This document shows, piece after piece, positions 1 through 13,732 of a stretch of 42,000 nucleotides of DNA. Location of the stretch: the NCBI RefSeq assembly GCF_964340395.1, contig NC_135558.1:7809001-7851000 (forward strand), in the 5' to 3' direction. Under the pieces are notes generated by a model. The model saw nothing but the letters and a program-made list of their open reading frames with translations. It searched no databases and was not told the DNA's origin. Made by a program: the position numbers and the translations under genes. How positions within the stretch are numbered: the stretch's first letter is position 1; each line of letters begins with the position of its first letter. The DNA is from Glandiceps talaboti (taxonomy: Eukaryota; Hemichordata; Enteropneusta; Spengelidae).

Positions 1-160
1 ACAAGTACCTGCCAAGGGTTCTCCAAGTATTTACCAAGAATTCATCAAGCGTCCACCAAGTATTAATTAAGTATTCACCATGTGTCCATCAAGGATACAC
101 AAAGTACCCCACAAGAGTTCATCTAGGGTTCTCCAAGTGTTTACCAAGTATTCACAGGGC
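1..160. repeat. Degenerate short tandem repeat, ~10-12 bp unit
   Basis: Variants of CACCAAGTATT and CTCCAAGTGTTTA follow one another from the left edge to about 160. The array may continue outside the window. It lies in the intron after AK5-like exon 14; the rest of 161-297 shows nothing. Confidence 0.6.
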
Positions 161-297
161 TGATGGTGAATTCTGTAAGAAGTATGTCACTGTATGCGGT
201 GTTGAACGAACTCACGAGTTACTTGAATCGTGCTGACATCAAACACATATAGCCCTGCTATCATACTGTTAAAGGTAACAATATGTTACTTGCTTAC

Positions 298-1039
298 CTG
301 TTTTTCAAATTCTTCTCCTTGTTGTACCTCCCTTGGATAGCCATCAATAAGGAACCCTTTGGAGTCCTGCACTTTGGCCAACATACATTCCTTCAATAAT
401 TGTAATACCACAGCCTACAGAAGTATACAAATTGAACAGGAGATTAATTTAATTAATCTTCAATAGAGTCACAGTACATGGTATACACAGCACACAACAA
501 GTATTCAAGGCATACTGGCAAATCATACGCTACCTGATTCTGAGTAGTGTCAATGCTATCTGAGAATAAATTCAAGCAATCCTGTCATCTTTACAATCTC
601 AATTGACTGGTAGATTTGACTAGTTTATGAGTTTGTAAACTCTTGTAAACATTTCAAACCTATTTCAAACTCTGATGCTAGTCTAAAAAGGCTTATGGCA
701 TGCACTCAGATATGTAAATTTATGCTAATTACATAAATTGCAGTTTAAGCAATCCTGGGAATAATATAAAATATATATATTGCCTCTTATACGTTACAGC
801 CATGTTTTTTCTATCTGCCCCACGTGGCCCTATCATAAATACCATTTCTTTAATTTGTAAATTCTGTAATCGTACCTGTGGGACTAATTCTCCTTTTTCC
901 ATAATCTCTGTCAGTTTGGCTCCTCTTTCAGATCCTGAGGCGACCTCAGCTCGAAGTAAATCACCACTTGAAAGATGAGTAAAGCCATACTTCGCTACTA
1001 TCTTCTCACACTGGGTGCCCTTACCACTGCCTGGACCAC
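298..1039 (-). CDS. AK5: AK5-like exons 13-14: adenylate kinase domain 2 (partial)
   Basis: Exon 13 (1039-876) encodes P-loop [13 protein letters not shown] and the AMP-binding [12 protein letters not shown], both fully canonical. Exon 14 (414-298) encodes [11 protein letters not shown] with the usual Asp at residue 646. The donor at 297 is canonical, so at least one more exon with the LID motif and C-terminal helix must lie off the left edge. This domain keeps the acidic residues that domain 1 has changed. Confidence 0.9.
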
Positions 1040-4000
1040 CTGTAATACAATACAAGATATGGAGTTACAGGAGCAATGTACTTACTATGAACATACTATA
1101 TCAGAGACAATGGGGCACTAAACTACCTGGTCATACTGCCACCTAGTGGTCAGCTTTATGTAATTCATCATTCTGATGAGGACATTGACCAGGACATATC
1201 AAAAGTTCAATGCTTTTTTAAGTTGAACTACTTGATCATCACATACAAATTTATTTGCCAGAGATCAGAAAGAAAGTACACTTGACAAATCAAGTGAGGA
1301 AAAGAAACTAGTTAAGTAAATACATCAGCAACTGAAAAGTAAATAAAAAAATAACTCTAAACTTCTAGCTGGACCACAAAAATAGTTTGTTCAAACTATA
1401 ACTTTCATAATTCATGAACACATCATATAATTGACATCTTTCTCCAATTCTACCTATTAAGTTATTTTGCATGCTATCATATGGGTTTGGTTGTTGTGTG
1501 TGGTTTATCGGACAAAACCATATAAACATTACTAAAAGTGTTTTGCTTGAAGAAACTGTTACCTTCAACTAGTACTAGAGAGGCTGGTTTTACTTATTAT
1601 TTTTTCAAATATGAACATACTATAAGGCTCACATTCTACACGTCAAACTTACCGATAACAAAAACAACTTTAGCACTTTTAAGTTTTTCCATATCATCTT
1701 CTGATGTTTCAGGAACAGCAAGAGCGTCTGTTTTTTCTTCAATTTCTGTTCCCTCATCTTTCTTTTCTCCTTCTTCTGTCTTCTCAGCACTATCTTCTTT
1801 CTCTCCATCTACAGCCTTTTGTTCTGTATCCTCTGTTTCCTTGGTTTCTTCAGTATCTGCCTTCTCTTCAACTTCCTCAACCCCTGCCAGTGCTTCGGGA
1901 GTTTGCTCAGTGCCGTTATCTCCGGTTATTTGCTCCTTTGCAGCAACAACAGTCTCTTCCTGTACAATATCACCTATTTGGGGTAAGATATTGTAATTTG
2001 TCAACAGATGTTGTAATTTGTCAACAGAACAGTAAATTATATAAAGATGAAAGCACAAGCTTTGTATCCTGCAGTTGATCCAATGAATTAATTGGGCATT
2101 TCGATAGAAAAGAAGAAAACATGCATGGCTGTATGTTACAACAACAACAGTGGACAGTTTCAACAACTTAAGACCAACACAAACAAAAACTGATATTTTG
2201 GCATGTGGTATATTATACAATGGGGTGGCCGTGGCACTTTGGTGATGTTATCACCCTGTATTCAAGATGCTGAAAATACGAACACATACACTGGAAGATC
2301 ACAGATGACGAAAAGCATAAAGTTCTTCATAGATTTTCCTTAGACACACTTACCAGGTTCAGCTTCTTGTAACATATCTGAAGCTTGTTCCAGTGCCTCA
2401 GCTTTGTCAACTTTTTGATCAATCAAGTCAGCAATTTTCTGCATTTCATGTTTGACAGCATAATCTTTAGCTGTCATGGTGGAAACGGGTGTCCGGACAG
2501 GATCACCACCACTCTCTGGTATCACCCAATCAAACACCTACAAAGACAGTGGAAATATTAGCATAAGCCATACTACGCTGTGTTAGCGCCCTCACATGGG
2601 GGAGTCACCTTTGCTTTTGTTTGAACATGTGGTTTAAGAGATTTGAATTCACCATCAAAGAAAATGTGACAAAGCCAACAATAGTGGACAAAAGGTATTT
2701 CCATTTACAATTTGACATCAATAGGAATTATCAAAGCAAAGTTATTCATTATTATTAAACAATTATCATTTTACACCAATAAAGTTATTCTTTCCAGTAA
2801 TTTTGTCATTTGATATATTCTCTTGTTTAAGCTTGAGAAAGTTGTACTAGTCAAGTGCTATAAAATATTATTGAAAGGTTATTTCTGTCTTCCTCTTTGT
2901 TTTTCAGGAGACTGAAATCTGATGTAACTTTATTGAAAAACTGAACTATTTGGGTGTGTGTGTGGGTGGGGGGGGCTTACCTCATATTTATGTGTAAGGT
3001 CAACTCCTCTGTTGATTAGTATTTCTGCAAGGTCTTCATGCCGATTGACAATAGCAAGCATCAATAATGTCCATTGACCCTAATGAAAAATATTAATAGA
3101 AAGATGTTATTTTAACATAAAATAATATCATACAAAGGTTTCATGGACTTTGGTTTTCATTTGAAAGAAATATCATGCCAAATGGTGCGGTACTTTACAT
3201 TTCCATACCACCATACAAGTTGGAGAAGGAGACCCAACAAATTCAAAATGGCTGCTCTTAAGTTTGTTACCTTGGCAACTATAACCAAGGTTACATTTTC
3301 AGCCAATCATATTTAGAGCTATCTTTTGTAATACCTATGCATGATACTGTTCCAAAATCAAGAACCAAAATCAACTTAAGAATTGGATAACTTTAGAAAA
3401 TACTATCATGCCTTTTAGACCTTTCACCTACGAAAATGAAATTTCAGAAAATGAGCTTTGTGCTATAGATTCGAGTAAAAGTGCTATGATGAAAAAACTA
3501 TGGTACAAAAAATTACAGCACCAGAGTGTCAGTTGTGAAAGTAAAACAGATTTGTCATAAAATAAGCCTCAGAAAAGATGGCATGAAGTGAAAGATACCT
3601 GGTAAGTTAAACCCTTGAAAAAAAAGAGTGAAAGTTACCGAACTAATATGAGATGAAGGTCTATAGATATGTAGTACTTTCTACTATGTTCAGATGCTGA
3701 AATGAAGATAAAGTTTTGAAAATGCTTGGCTAGGTTAGGTTGCTAGAAATGGCGGTAAGTAAACACACTTACAGAATCAGGACTTGGGCCACTATTCGGC
3801 TCACCTTGTACATTTGCATGTAAATTCTGACGAAATATAGAATCACAAGCAAACATCTACCTTTAGTCAAGTGTAATTTATGGATGTTCTAAATTATCTG
3901 CTTCCATTTCTAACGAGGTAGATTAGACGTATATGTGTAATTTTATTTTTTTGTAGATTACAGTTATACATACTTTTATTTTTATTTTTTAGTAGATTAG

Positions 4001-7000
4001 AGATGTAAATATATTTAGTTTCAAAATATAATACAAAGTAAGTTTGCAGTTACAATTAATCCGTTTTTTCCCTGTTAACCTTAAACTTCTTAAAATTTTA
4101 ATAGTATAGAAAAGTAAATGGAAAATGGCATCAAATTGAACATTTTTTTAAATGCTGTCTATTTCGTTATCAAAAACATTAGTTTGTCATATCTTGCATT
4201 TCATTTTTTCGGTTAGTAATTGTGTTACTATGACAACTAATTGAAGATAAACTGTGTATTCCTGCTATCAATACTACTGTAAACATACACATTTTCAGCA
4301 AAAATGGAGTAGTTTTTACTATTTTGCTTAAAACCGAAAATGTAAATATAAATGGCGACTAAATAAGAGCTAGACTTATACAAACTAAATCCCAGATATT
4401 AAGTCTCTGTGAACTATTAGAAACCATAACATTGGGAAATTTATAGTGGTGGAAATATCTATGTTTACAGTATTGTGTTAGATGTATCCAAGGGGGACAG
4501 GAGGCATAAATGTGAAGATTTTTTTGACTAGTTTATGTTCAATAAAGATGATATAGATATTGAGTGTGATTTATTGTCAATGTTTGTTTTTAGTTATTAT
4601 CCACTAATTCTCAAGGAGTACACATAAAGTGTTTGTTCAGCCACATATCTGTCGCTTCTGTAAACATCTCTTTTTTTTTAAATTTCAAAGAATTTTATTT
4701 ATCAAATTCTTTGTCTACCTTATGATAAGAAGGTGGGAACAAAATGTACTCAACATTTCTAGTGATCTTTACAGCAAAAATGTGCAAATCTTTACAGACA
4801 TGCCTCCTGCCCCCTGTGGTATATCAAAGGTACCACTAACTGTAATCAAAATTTGTCTCATGTTACATAACTCACCTTATCACTTTTGTATTCATTAGAT
4901 GCTACTTTGGTATTGACATCAAGATTTTGTTCATCAAGCAGTTTAGTTGTAGCATCAATATTACCCTCCCAGACAGCCTCCTCCAAAGCCTATAAAGTGA
5001 ACAGATATAAACAAATCAATATTAAAACATTGTATTTACTTACTTACTTAAAGGTATGTGGTCGTTTAGTATCATTTTCAGTTTGGAATTTGGAATTTAT
5101 AACATGTCATTTACCAAAACTAATGTGTGAAATGAACGAAAGAAAGTTTTTTTGAACTGAAAAGGTCATATAGATTATTCCTTGTTTCTTGTAATATATT
5201 TTTATATTAAATTTGTTCTGTATTACAAAGCTACACAAAATAAACAATTATTGAAATCTTAGATTGTTGAAAACATTTGACACTTTTACTGAATCAATAA
5301 AGTTTCTTGAACAATCATGCCAGATAAAATTCCTCAGTCTGTGACATAACTTGAAATAGATGATTGTATATATTGCTATCCTTTTCCTACTATATAATGA
5401 TAATTTTAACACTTACCTGTATACCGCTGGCTTTTGAGCTAGGTCTGATTGGTGGAAGTGGGTCTTGTCTACTGAGACTGGGGCTGGGTGGTGCTATAAC
5501 ATAAAAAATACAACCAACATCAATTATAGATCCCTGAAGAAGGTCTCTTGTGTGAGACTGAAACATTAGTGTAATTTCTAATAAAGAATATATAATTTTT
5601 CGGAAACTTGAGCTTGCTCTCTTGCATTCATCATTTGCCTTTTCATCACAATTTCAACTATGATTCTGCTATGTCAAAATGTTCCAAATATATATTTTCA
5701 TACTACAAATCTGACGTCCTAAAACCACAGACCAGATTCTTTCAAGCAGTGTTGGATACACACATCACCATTGTGTTATCAGAGGTTGCAAAGATGATGT
5801 GGACTGCAAGTATGCATAGCTGGAAATTCCTAACTATTACCTAAAACTACTTATTAGCGAATAAAACTATTATGTTACCAAAATGCTTACAATGGGTCCA
5901 ATATACCTTAGCATGGAAAAAAGGCAATCCTATCGTGTAAACTGGTTTTAAGATCATTTGCATTGGGATTACCAAATCTATCATTTCAGTTACCAATAGC
6001 AATTTAACAAATGACTGAAAATTTACTTCTTTGGGATTTAAAAGCTTCTGAAAAAAGAATAAAGAATATTTTCCTTCCCCTCGCCAATTCAATTTCCTAC
6101 GCTAATTAGCATCAATCCAAATGAGACATTGCCTCACAATTCTTGAAGTAACGCAGCCCCATTTTTAATTCATTACTTCTCAATATACATATTGACATGC
6201 ATCTTATTATACAGAGAATGAAGAAAATCTCTGAGTCAATCCCCCAGACTTCATTTCATTCCAGCTCTATGTATCAAATTGATGTGAAGAATCCCAACCC
6301 TTTGATTTGTGCTATCATTTGGAAAGTTCATTTTTCTACAGAATAGATTAAAATCGACAATTTCTATACTTGACAAGTGTATGCAATCTGAGACAGCAGT
6401 GTAGTAGACCTATCTGATAGACTAGTGCTAATCTTTTGTATAATTGATAGATTTTTTAGACCTACCTGCTGGTGTTTTAGGTGAGAAAAACTCTGTATCA
6501 ATAATAGATGCAATGTCATAGAATGCTTCATCTGCATCACGGTCACCATCAATCTGTAAACAAAAACATAATTAAACAAATAAGTCAAAGTCCCATTTTG
6601 CTTTTTTTTAAAGTTTTATCAAATGTTTTTCTAATATAAAATCACTTTCATTCACTGAACTTCTAACATATGGTTCTTTTGCACTTTTTGATAAAATACT
6701 TTATAATGTAATATGGTTATCATTATGAATTATCAACTTATGTATAAAAGTGACATCCTATCGAAGTTTTAACCTTAGCCCCAAATATAACTCACTGTAC
6801 AGTCTGTCCCCATTCTAATGATTAATAAAAATTATATTAGTGTGAGTGAGTTTAACTATTTGTATCCATCTCAAACCTGTGACTTGTTGGCTAGCTTGCA
6901 CTGAAAAGTTTGTCTATCTCATACATTCTCATACATTCTAGCCATTGATATCTTACAAGAAGTCTGAGTTAGGAAATTTAAATGTACCTATAGTCCTTAT

Positions 7001-7216
7001 GAGTTAAGATACATCTCTTATACAATGTTCTCCATTCTAGCAATTGATACAAATCACATTTATGACAAACTTCATTCCTTACCTGAATGTAAACTCCTTA
7101 GCTTGAGTTTATAATACACTCGGTCACTCACTCATGCATGCATGCATGTACACACGCATGCACTCACTCACTTACTTACTTACTCACTCGCACACACACA
7201 TACACACACACACACA

Positions 7217-7266
<50 letters not shown>

Positions 7267-10200
7267 CACACGGCACACACATGCACACACACTCATGCAC
7301 ACAAACACGCATGCACTCACTCACTCATGCAAGCACACATGCAATGGATGTGACATCCATACTCACTCACATACTTACAATCACACACTAGCTAGCTCAC
7401 TCACTCACTCCCTCCCTCAGATCCTGCTATTGCTAGCATTCTAAATGCTCCCCTGACAAACCTAACCCCAACTATAAAATTAACTCCATTGCTTGAACTA
7501 AAATATCCAACCTATCACACACTCTCAATACCCTCTCTATGACATTATATATAAAACCAATTAAAATTTACATATTTCTACATCTGTTATTTACACAGAC
7601 ACATTCAATCTTAATGTCAGTCCTTGTTAATATTCATGAAACTTATAGTACCAAACAGATAAACTCCAAAGAAAGCTACACCCGCAATCACTGAATCATA
7701 TATTATCTAGTTTTGTGAGTTTCTTTTCAGTAAAATATTCATCATAACATTGCCAAATAATATCTAACCCACCACATATAGTCAATAATGTAGAAAGTTT
7801 TTATATTATGAAGAATACCTATCACCTTTCTTGAATAATAACATTTGATAAATTTATTTTTAGAAAAACTCTTTCAGTTTTGCCAAACAATTTATATATA
7901 TTCCATAATGTATCTTATCTTTCTTTAAAAGTATGGACATCAAATCACTTTCCTTGAATAATTCAATTTTTGAGTAATTTTTTCAGGAAAAAAAATTCAC
8001 CAGATCTTTGTAAATGAATACACAAGTCATCCTTCTATTCAATTTTGTACATTAGTTTTATCATATACAATATCTGAACATGGTGATTAATAAATAAAAT
8101 TAATTTTCAAAATTTCCATTTTTATCATCAGAATTTTGTAGATTAATTACGTAACTCATCTGATGATTTCTTCTGAATAAGAATATTGACAAATAAATCC
8201 TCCATATTGTATTTTTCATTTTCTACAATTTCTAAACATAATAATTTATTTTCCAGAATTTCTTTTCAGAGAAAAATCATCAAATATTTTATAAAATAAC
8301 ATCTCCAACACACCATGATATATACATATATATTCCATATTACAATTTTATCATTTTTCTTCTTTTTTTTGAAAGTCTTCCTTTTTCATTGGGCAATCCT
8401 ATGGCAGCAAAAAATATAATTTGCTATGGCTTTGAAAAAATCATGACCTCTGACCTATGACCTTGAAGAACTAGCAATATTAATACCACTCATTTTATTT
8501 CTTCTGTGAAGACTGCAGTCCTCATTGATGCTGGTAACCATGGAAACAAGATCTTGAGTTGTCATAGTAACACCATGTACTAACCTTTTTAACGATTCCT
8601 TTTTCTTCAAAGAATTCTACCACTGGCTTTGTGTACTCCTTGAAGTACCCTAATTTTCTGTGGATTGCTTGCATGTTGTCATCGATACGACCACTAGTCT
8701 GGCCTCTCTTTAGAAGACGTGATTGCAGACGGAATTCATCGCAGTCTAAGAATACTACCATGTCAATTTCACCAAACTAAAACAGAAAAAATATTGATGC
8801 ATGTCATACTAACTTTTAAGATTTTGTGAATTGATTGCATGTTACGTATCATTAGTACAATCATTAGGCTGGCCCTCTCTTTAGAAGATGTGATTGAAGA
8901 CAGAATTCATCGCAATCTAAGAATACTACCATGTCAATTTCATCAAACTGAAACTCGGTACATATCATATGATTTCATGAACTGATTGCATGCTGTCATT
9001 GATACTAGGCCTCTCTTTAGTAAACATGATTGAAGATGTCACTCATCACTGTCTAGGAATACAACCATGTCAATTTCACCAAACTATTATATACAAAAAA
9101 CAGAAAAATATTACTGGATGTTAAACTATGGTTAAGATTTCGTGAATATGATAGCTTTCACATTTCCTGTAACTCTAATACCCGTACGACTGCTTTCAAA
9201 GCTAGTCTGTTCTCTTTTTCAGAAGACATGATTTGAGATTTGAATAATTCATTGCAATCTGAGAACATGACCATGTCAATTTCACCACACTCAAAACATA
9301 AAAAAATATGACTGAATGTCAAGTGTGGATTGGCAAGATGAACGATGACTGACTAACCATAAATATTTTGACGATAAAAACCTATAAATTGGAATGTGTT
9401 ATATCAAAATAGAAGTTTCACCCTCTGCATTATTTGTACATGACTGCGATGACAAAAACATAATAATTATCAGGAAACTCTTTTTATGGTCACTGTGGTA
9501 TAATATTGACTGCCATTACAATGTCTTTCATCTCTCCTTATTTGTTATCTAACCAATTTCCTGTAACTCTAATGCATCGTATAGCAATTTGATGACCATT
9601 TTCATTTTTTTTTAAATTTCCATAGCAACGTTCCTTATTTGGGCTGAAGATGACTGTCTCTATATTGTTAGATTTAAAATACCAATATGGCATAAAAAAG
9701 TAATACTCTTAATTGCAAAAATTTGATATTTTTGTCATATCCATTTTGACTTTTTGACTGACAATGATCACTTAGTTTATAAGTGAATGTGACCTTTTCA
9801 TATTTTAATAAAAATGGAAATTTAAATTAAAAGTTCTAAAAATGATACACAATACCTCTGTTGATGATGACAAATTTACAAATTGAAAACTTGATTCTGG
9901 ACAGGTAATAAAATCATTATATTGCAAAGCTTTCAATAACTTCATTAAATTTAGTATTAATATTATCAATTGTTAAGTCTTTGGTGGTCAAGGTTCTTGC
10001 CAAGAAGCCAAAGTAAGCCTGAATTTCATAAAAAGATTATCTACTTCAGTTAGAAATATGGTATTGTGTTATTATATATTGTCTAATATATGGAGGTCAG
10101 ATTTAAGTGAGTTTGATACAAACAGCTGTGTAACTGCATAATTCTCCTGAAATAGCCCGAGAAGTAGCCGTAATGAAAGTCTTGAATTTAACAGCCTTGG

Positions 10201-13200
10201 GCTAAAGATACAAATACAGGAAGTGTATACTACCACTCAAGTAAAGTAGAATGATGAAAATAACTCTTCTCGCAAGAGTTGTTAACAACTATTGCCACAT
10301 TACCAAATTCACCATCTATCATAGAGTGAACAAGACTGACAGTTTGCAGTTGAACGCTCTCAACTTATCCAATTATATTGGTTAAAATATTAGCACTTAA
10401 AAAAAATTCACTATCTCTACATGTTTGCTGACTTGATGCTCTAGTTAACACGGTGAAGGCTATTATTAAAGTCAAGTTTTGGAAACCATCTGAGTTGAAA
10501 TTTGTTAAGGCAGTTTTCATTATGTTTCCTACATTTCACATCTTGGGTTTTAACATTCTTTTCCAGTGTTTCACAAACAAGCAAGCAAAAGTCTAATTTC
10601 TTTCAGCAGTAAAACCATAATTTGGGTATTAGGCTAGGAATGAAAGGGATCTATCTGAGAGATATTATTTGCATAAAAAATGCTATACTGTATTAAAGTT
10701 AGAACATGATATCGTGTTTTCTATACCAAGTGAACATTAATGTCAGTGCAACTTGTTTTGCTTACGATTTAGGAGATCAAATTACCTACTTGTAAAATAT
10801 CACAGATAAGTTATGTCTTGTTATTAAACTGTGGTCTACCATAAAATGTTGCTTCCTAAATCCATTTCTGGTTGCAGTATGTTTTATGAATGATACACTC
10901 ATATTTAAATGTGCTGCATTAAAATAATAACTCATAATATTTTTTTGTAATTTTAACTAGAAAATGATGGACAATGACCTTGAAAATTGATTTTAGCGAT
11001 AATTATTTTCATTTTCCTACATGTGTAAATAGACAAATGTTAGAAATTCACTTCACTTTATAACAACCTTAGATGGAAAAAAAATCCTAACAATATCATG
11101 ACAAGCTATCTTTTGGAGTTATAATTATTTTTATTTTCCTACATCATTAGTTAGTAAATTACATATTTATATTATATGACAATCTATGATGGAAAAAATA
11201 ACGATTCATTTAAGTTTTCAAAAACAAGCTGTTTTGAAAACTGACTTTACTAAACATCCAACATTTGTCAGCAAACATATCTTAAAACTTCACATATGAC
11301 AACTAATGTCATGAAAGTATTCAGAGCAAACTGTCTTGAAAACTGACTTTTACCATTATTACAGTCATTTTCCTACATTTGTCAGCAAACATGTTAAAAA
11401 TTATGATTAAAAAAGTATTCAAAACAAGAAGTTTAAAAATATTACTTTACCAATAATCGTTTTCATTATTCTATCTATGTCAGCAAACATATGTTCAAAA
11501 TTCACATCTTAAACTTGAATATAATGCTAAATTTACCATGCAACTTAAAAATAGGCAGTTCTTTATTGAACTCAGGGGTGTGTATTTATACACACTTTCA
11601 TTTCCTTGTAGGACACAGTGGAGTAGCATTCCCATGAAGATCTGCTAGGCATATGGCGAAGTGTCAAAAGGTTAATAGCAACTTCTCTTTATAAAGTAAT
11701 GAATAGTTAAAAAGTTCATGTTTTGTATGACCACAATAACAAGTTTAGTATTCCCATGCTGATCGACCTCTTAAATTCTGTTTATTTGGACATACACTGG
11801 TTTAAGTTTAAGCTTTTAAATAAGTCGGTTGCATCTTAAGTTGCAGAATATTTTGATGTACACACAGGTTACTTAGCTTTTAAAACAGTTGGTGGTCATC
11901 AGTGAAGTGTATTATACTGAAGTATTGATAGCAGAGAATGGCTTTTGTTCAATTTATATGAAGAGCGAATCAACAAAGTGGCTTACTTAGAAAAGACAGC
12001 TTCTCTCTGAGGATCTCGTTATTGCAATGTTACTTTGTATGTTGATGTACATCATTAGGGGAAAAAAATCATGTTCATACCAAATTTGCCATTTAAACAT
12101 GTAAAAATAGCATTTATGACAGCCAGTTTCTCTCTGAGGACCTTGTTACAATAATGGTACTCTGTATGTTGGTGTACGTTAATTAGAAAAATCAATTCTC
12201 AAAGTAAATTTGAGGCCATTTAAATCTATGAAACTATGGAAATTATGCTCATTTATATAAAGTTTTGCTCACAAGAGCTTGTTAAATGTAAAATTGGTGT
12301 GCTAGTTTGATAAATCAATCCCACATCAAATTCACAGCCACTCAAACCTACATATTATGCAAATTTCTATTTCAATATTCAAGTTACTAAGGAAAAAATA
12401 TGCAAATTAGTGTATCAATATTCAAATTACAATCATGTAGATTATTATGCAAATCAGGGATCTTCCATGTTTAAAGTCTATGGAAAACTTTTTGAATAAT
12501 GTAAACATATCTAATCTCTTTGAATAAATTCAAGAATATGTCTACATCACTAAAGTATTTGAAATTATGTTGTGGATATCTTTTGACAGTATTAAGACCT
12601 TCAAATGAGACACATATACGACTTACCTCTTTTTCAAGGAGTTCTCTTTGTTCCATGGTCCTTGGGAAACCTTCAAGAGCAAATCCTAGTGCTGTCTTGT
12701 TTTCATTTATTTTACTTTTTACAAGTTCAAATGTCTCCTCCTGAAGGCATAAAAATAGATGAAGAATTTAAATAAAAGACAAATGTAAAGAAACATTCAA
12801 CTCAAATCAATTTTGTTTATGTAAAGTTACAAGGAAAAATTAGAACTTAATTACGATCATGTTCATAAACTTACAGTTCAGACTCTATTTTTGAGTCAAA
12901 ATGTTGTAAATTTGACAGAATTTTGGTTTTTATTCAAAATAATTGCAGAATTCTTATGATTTTTAAAGGTACAGGCTGGCTGTTCCTTCCAAAAAGTAAC
13001 TTTAAGTTGTTTCCAAATATTTTTTCTTTTTTATGACAACTTTGATGCCAAATTGTTTACTGAGTACAAACAAATATTAACTTATGAAGAAACCATTCAA
13101 TCATTCAATTGACAATGAACTTCTTACAATATATATAACATACAAAAAGAAAGTAATTTCTTTGAAGAAGTCAATGCCACAGTGTTCAATCAATTCTATT

Positions 13201-13633
13201 GTATCTTTCTTTTTGAAGTTTTTTTGTCAAGAGTACAAGTAAACTAATAACAAGTCTTTTATTCACATCACATTTAAATTCACTCCCCTGCGTGATGACC
13301 CTGAGCATGTCAATGATAATATAGAGTGATTCCTCAATGATATAACATCCCCTTTCTGAAATCTGTGTTGTGTTTTTATACAACACTTGTACGTAGGTAT
13401 TTCTATTCAGCTGTCCTTCAATTGTCTGCTGTTTCTGGTATGTTGGCAACATAAACAAACAGTTACTAGTAGTGGCCAATTAAATTGTTATTCTCTGAAT
13501 AGGTAATTCTTGCAGTCTTGTTCGTCTTTACTGATGGACACAGAAAGGAATTTACTACTACCTCTGGTGTCTCTTTCTGAAAAATCTGATTGACATAACA
13601 CTATGAAATGTTTACAGCCACAATAGAAGTGTG

Positions 13634-13732
<99 letters not shown>

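Noticed and set aside
1538-2078. Ser/Phe-rich plus-strand ORFs of 152 and 124 codons
   Set aside because: Antisense shadows of the acidic AK5-like exon 12.
7134-7444. Overlapping His-Thr-rich ORFs
   Set aside because: Translation of a (CA)n microsatellite inside an AK5-like intron.
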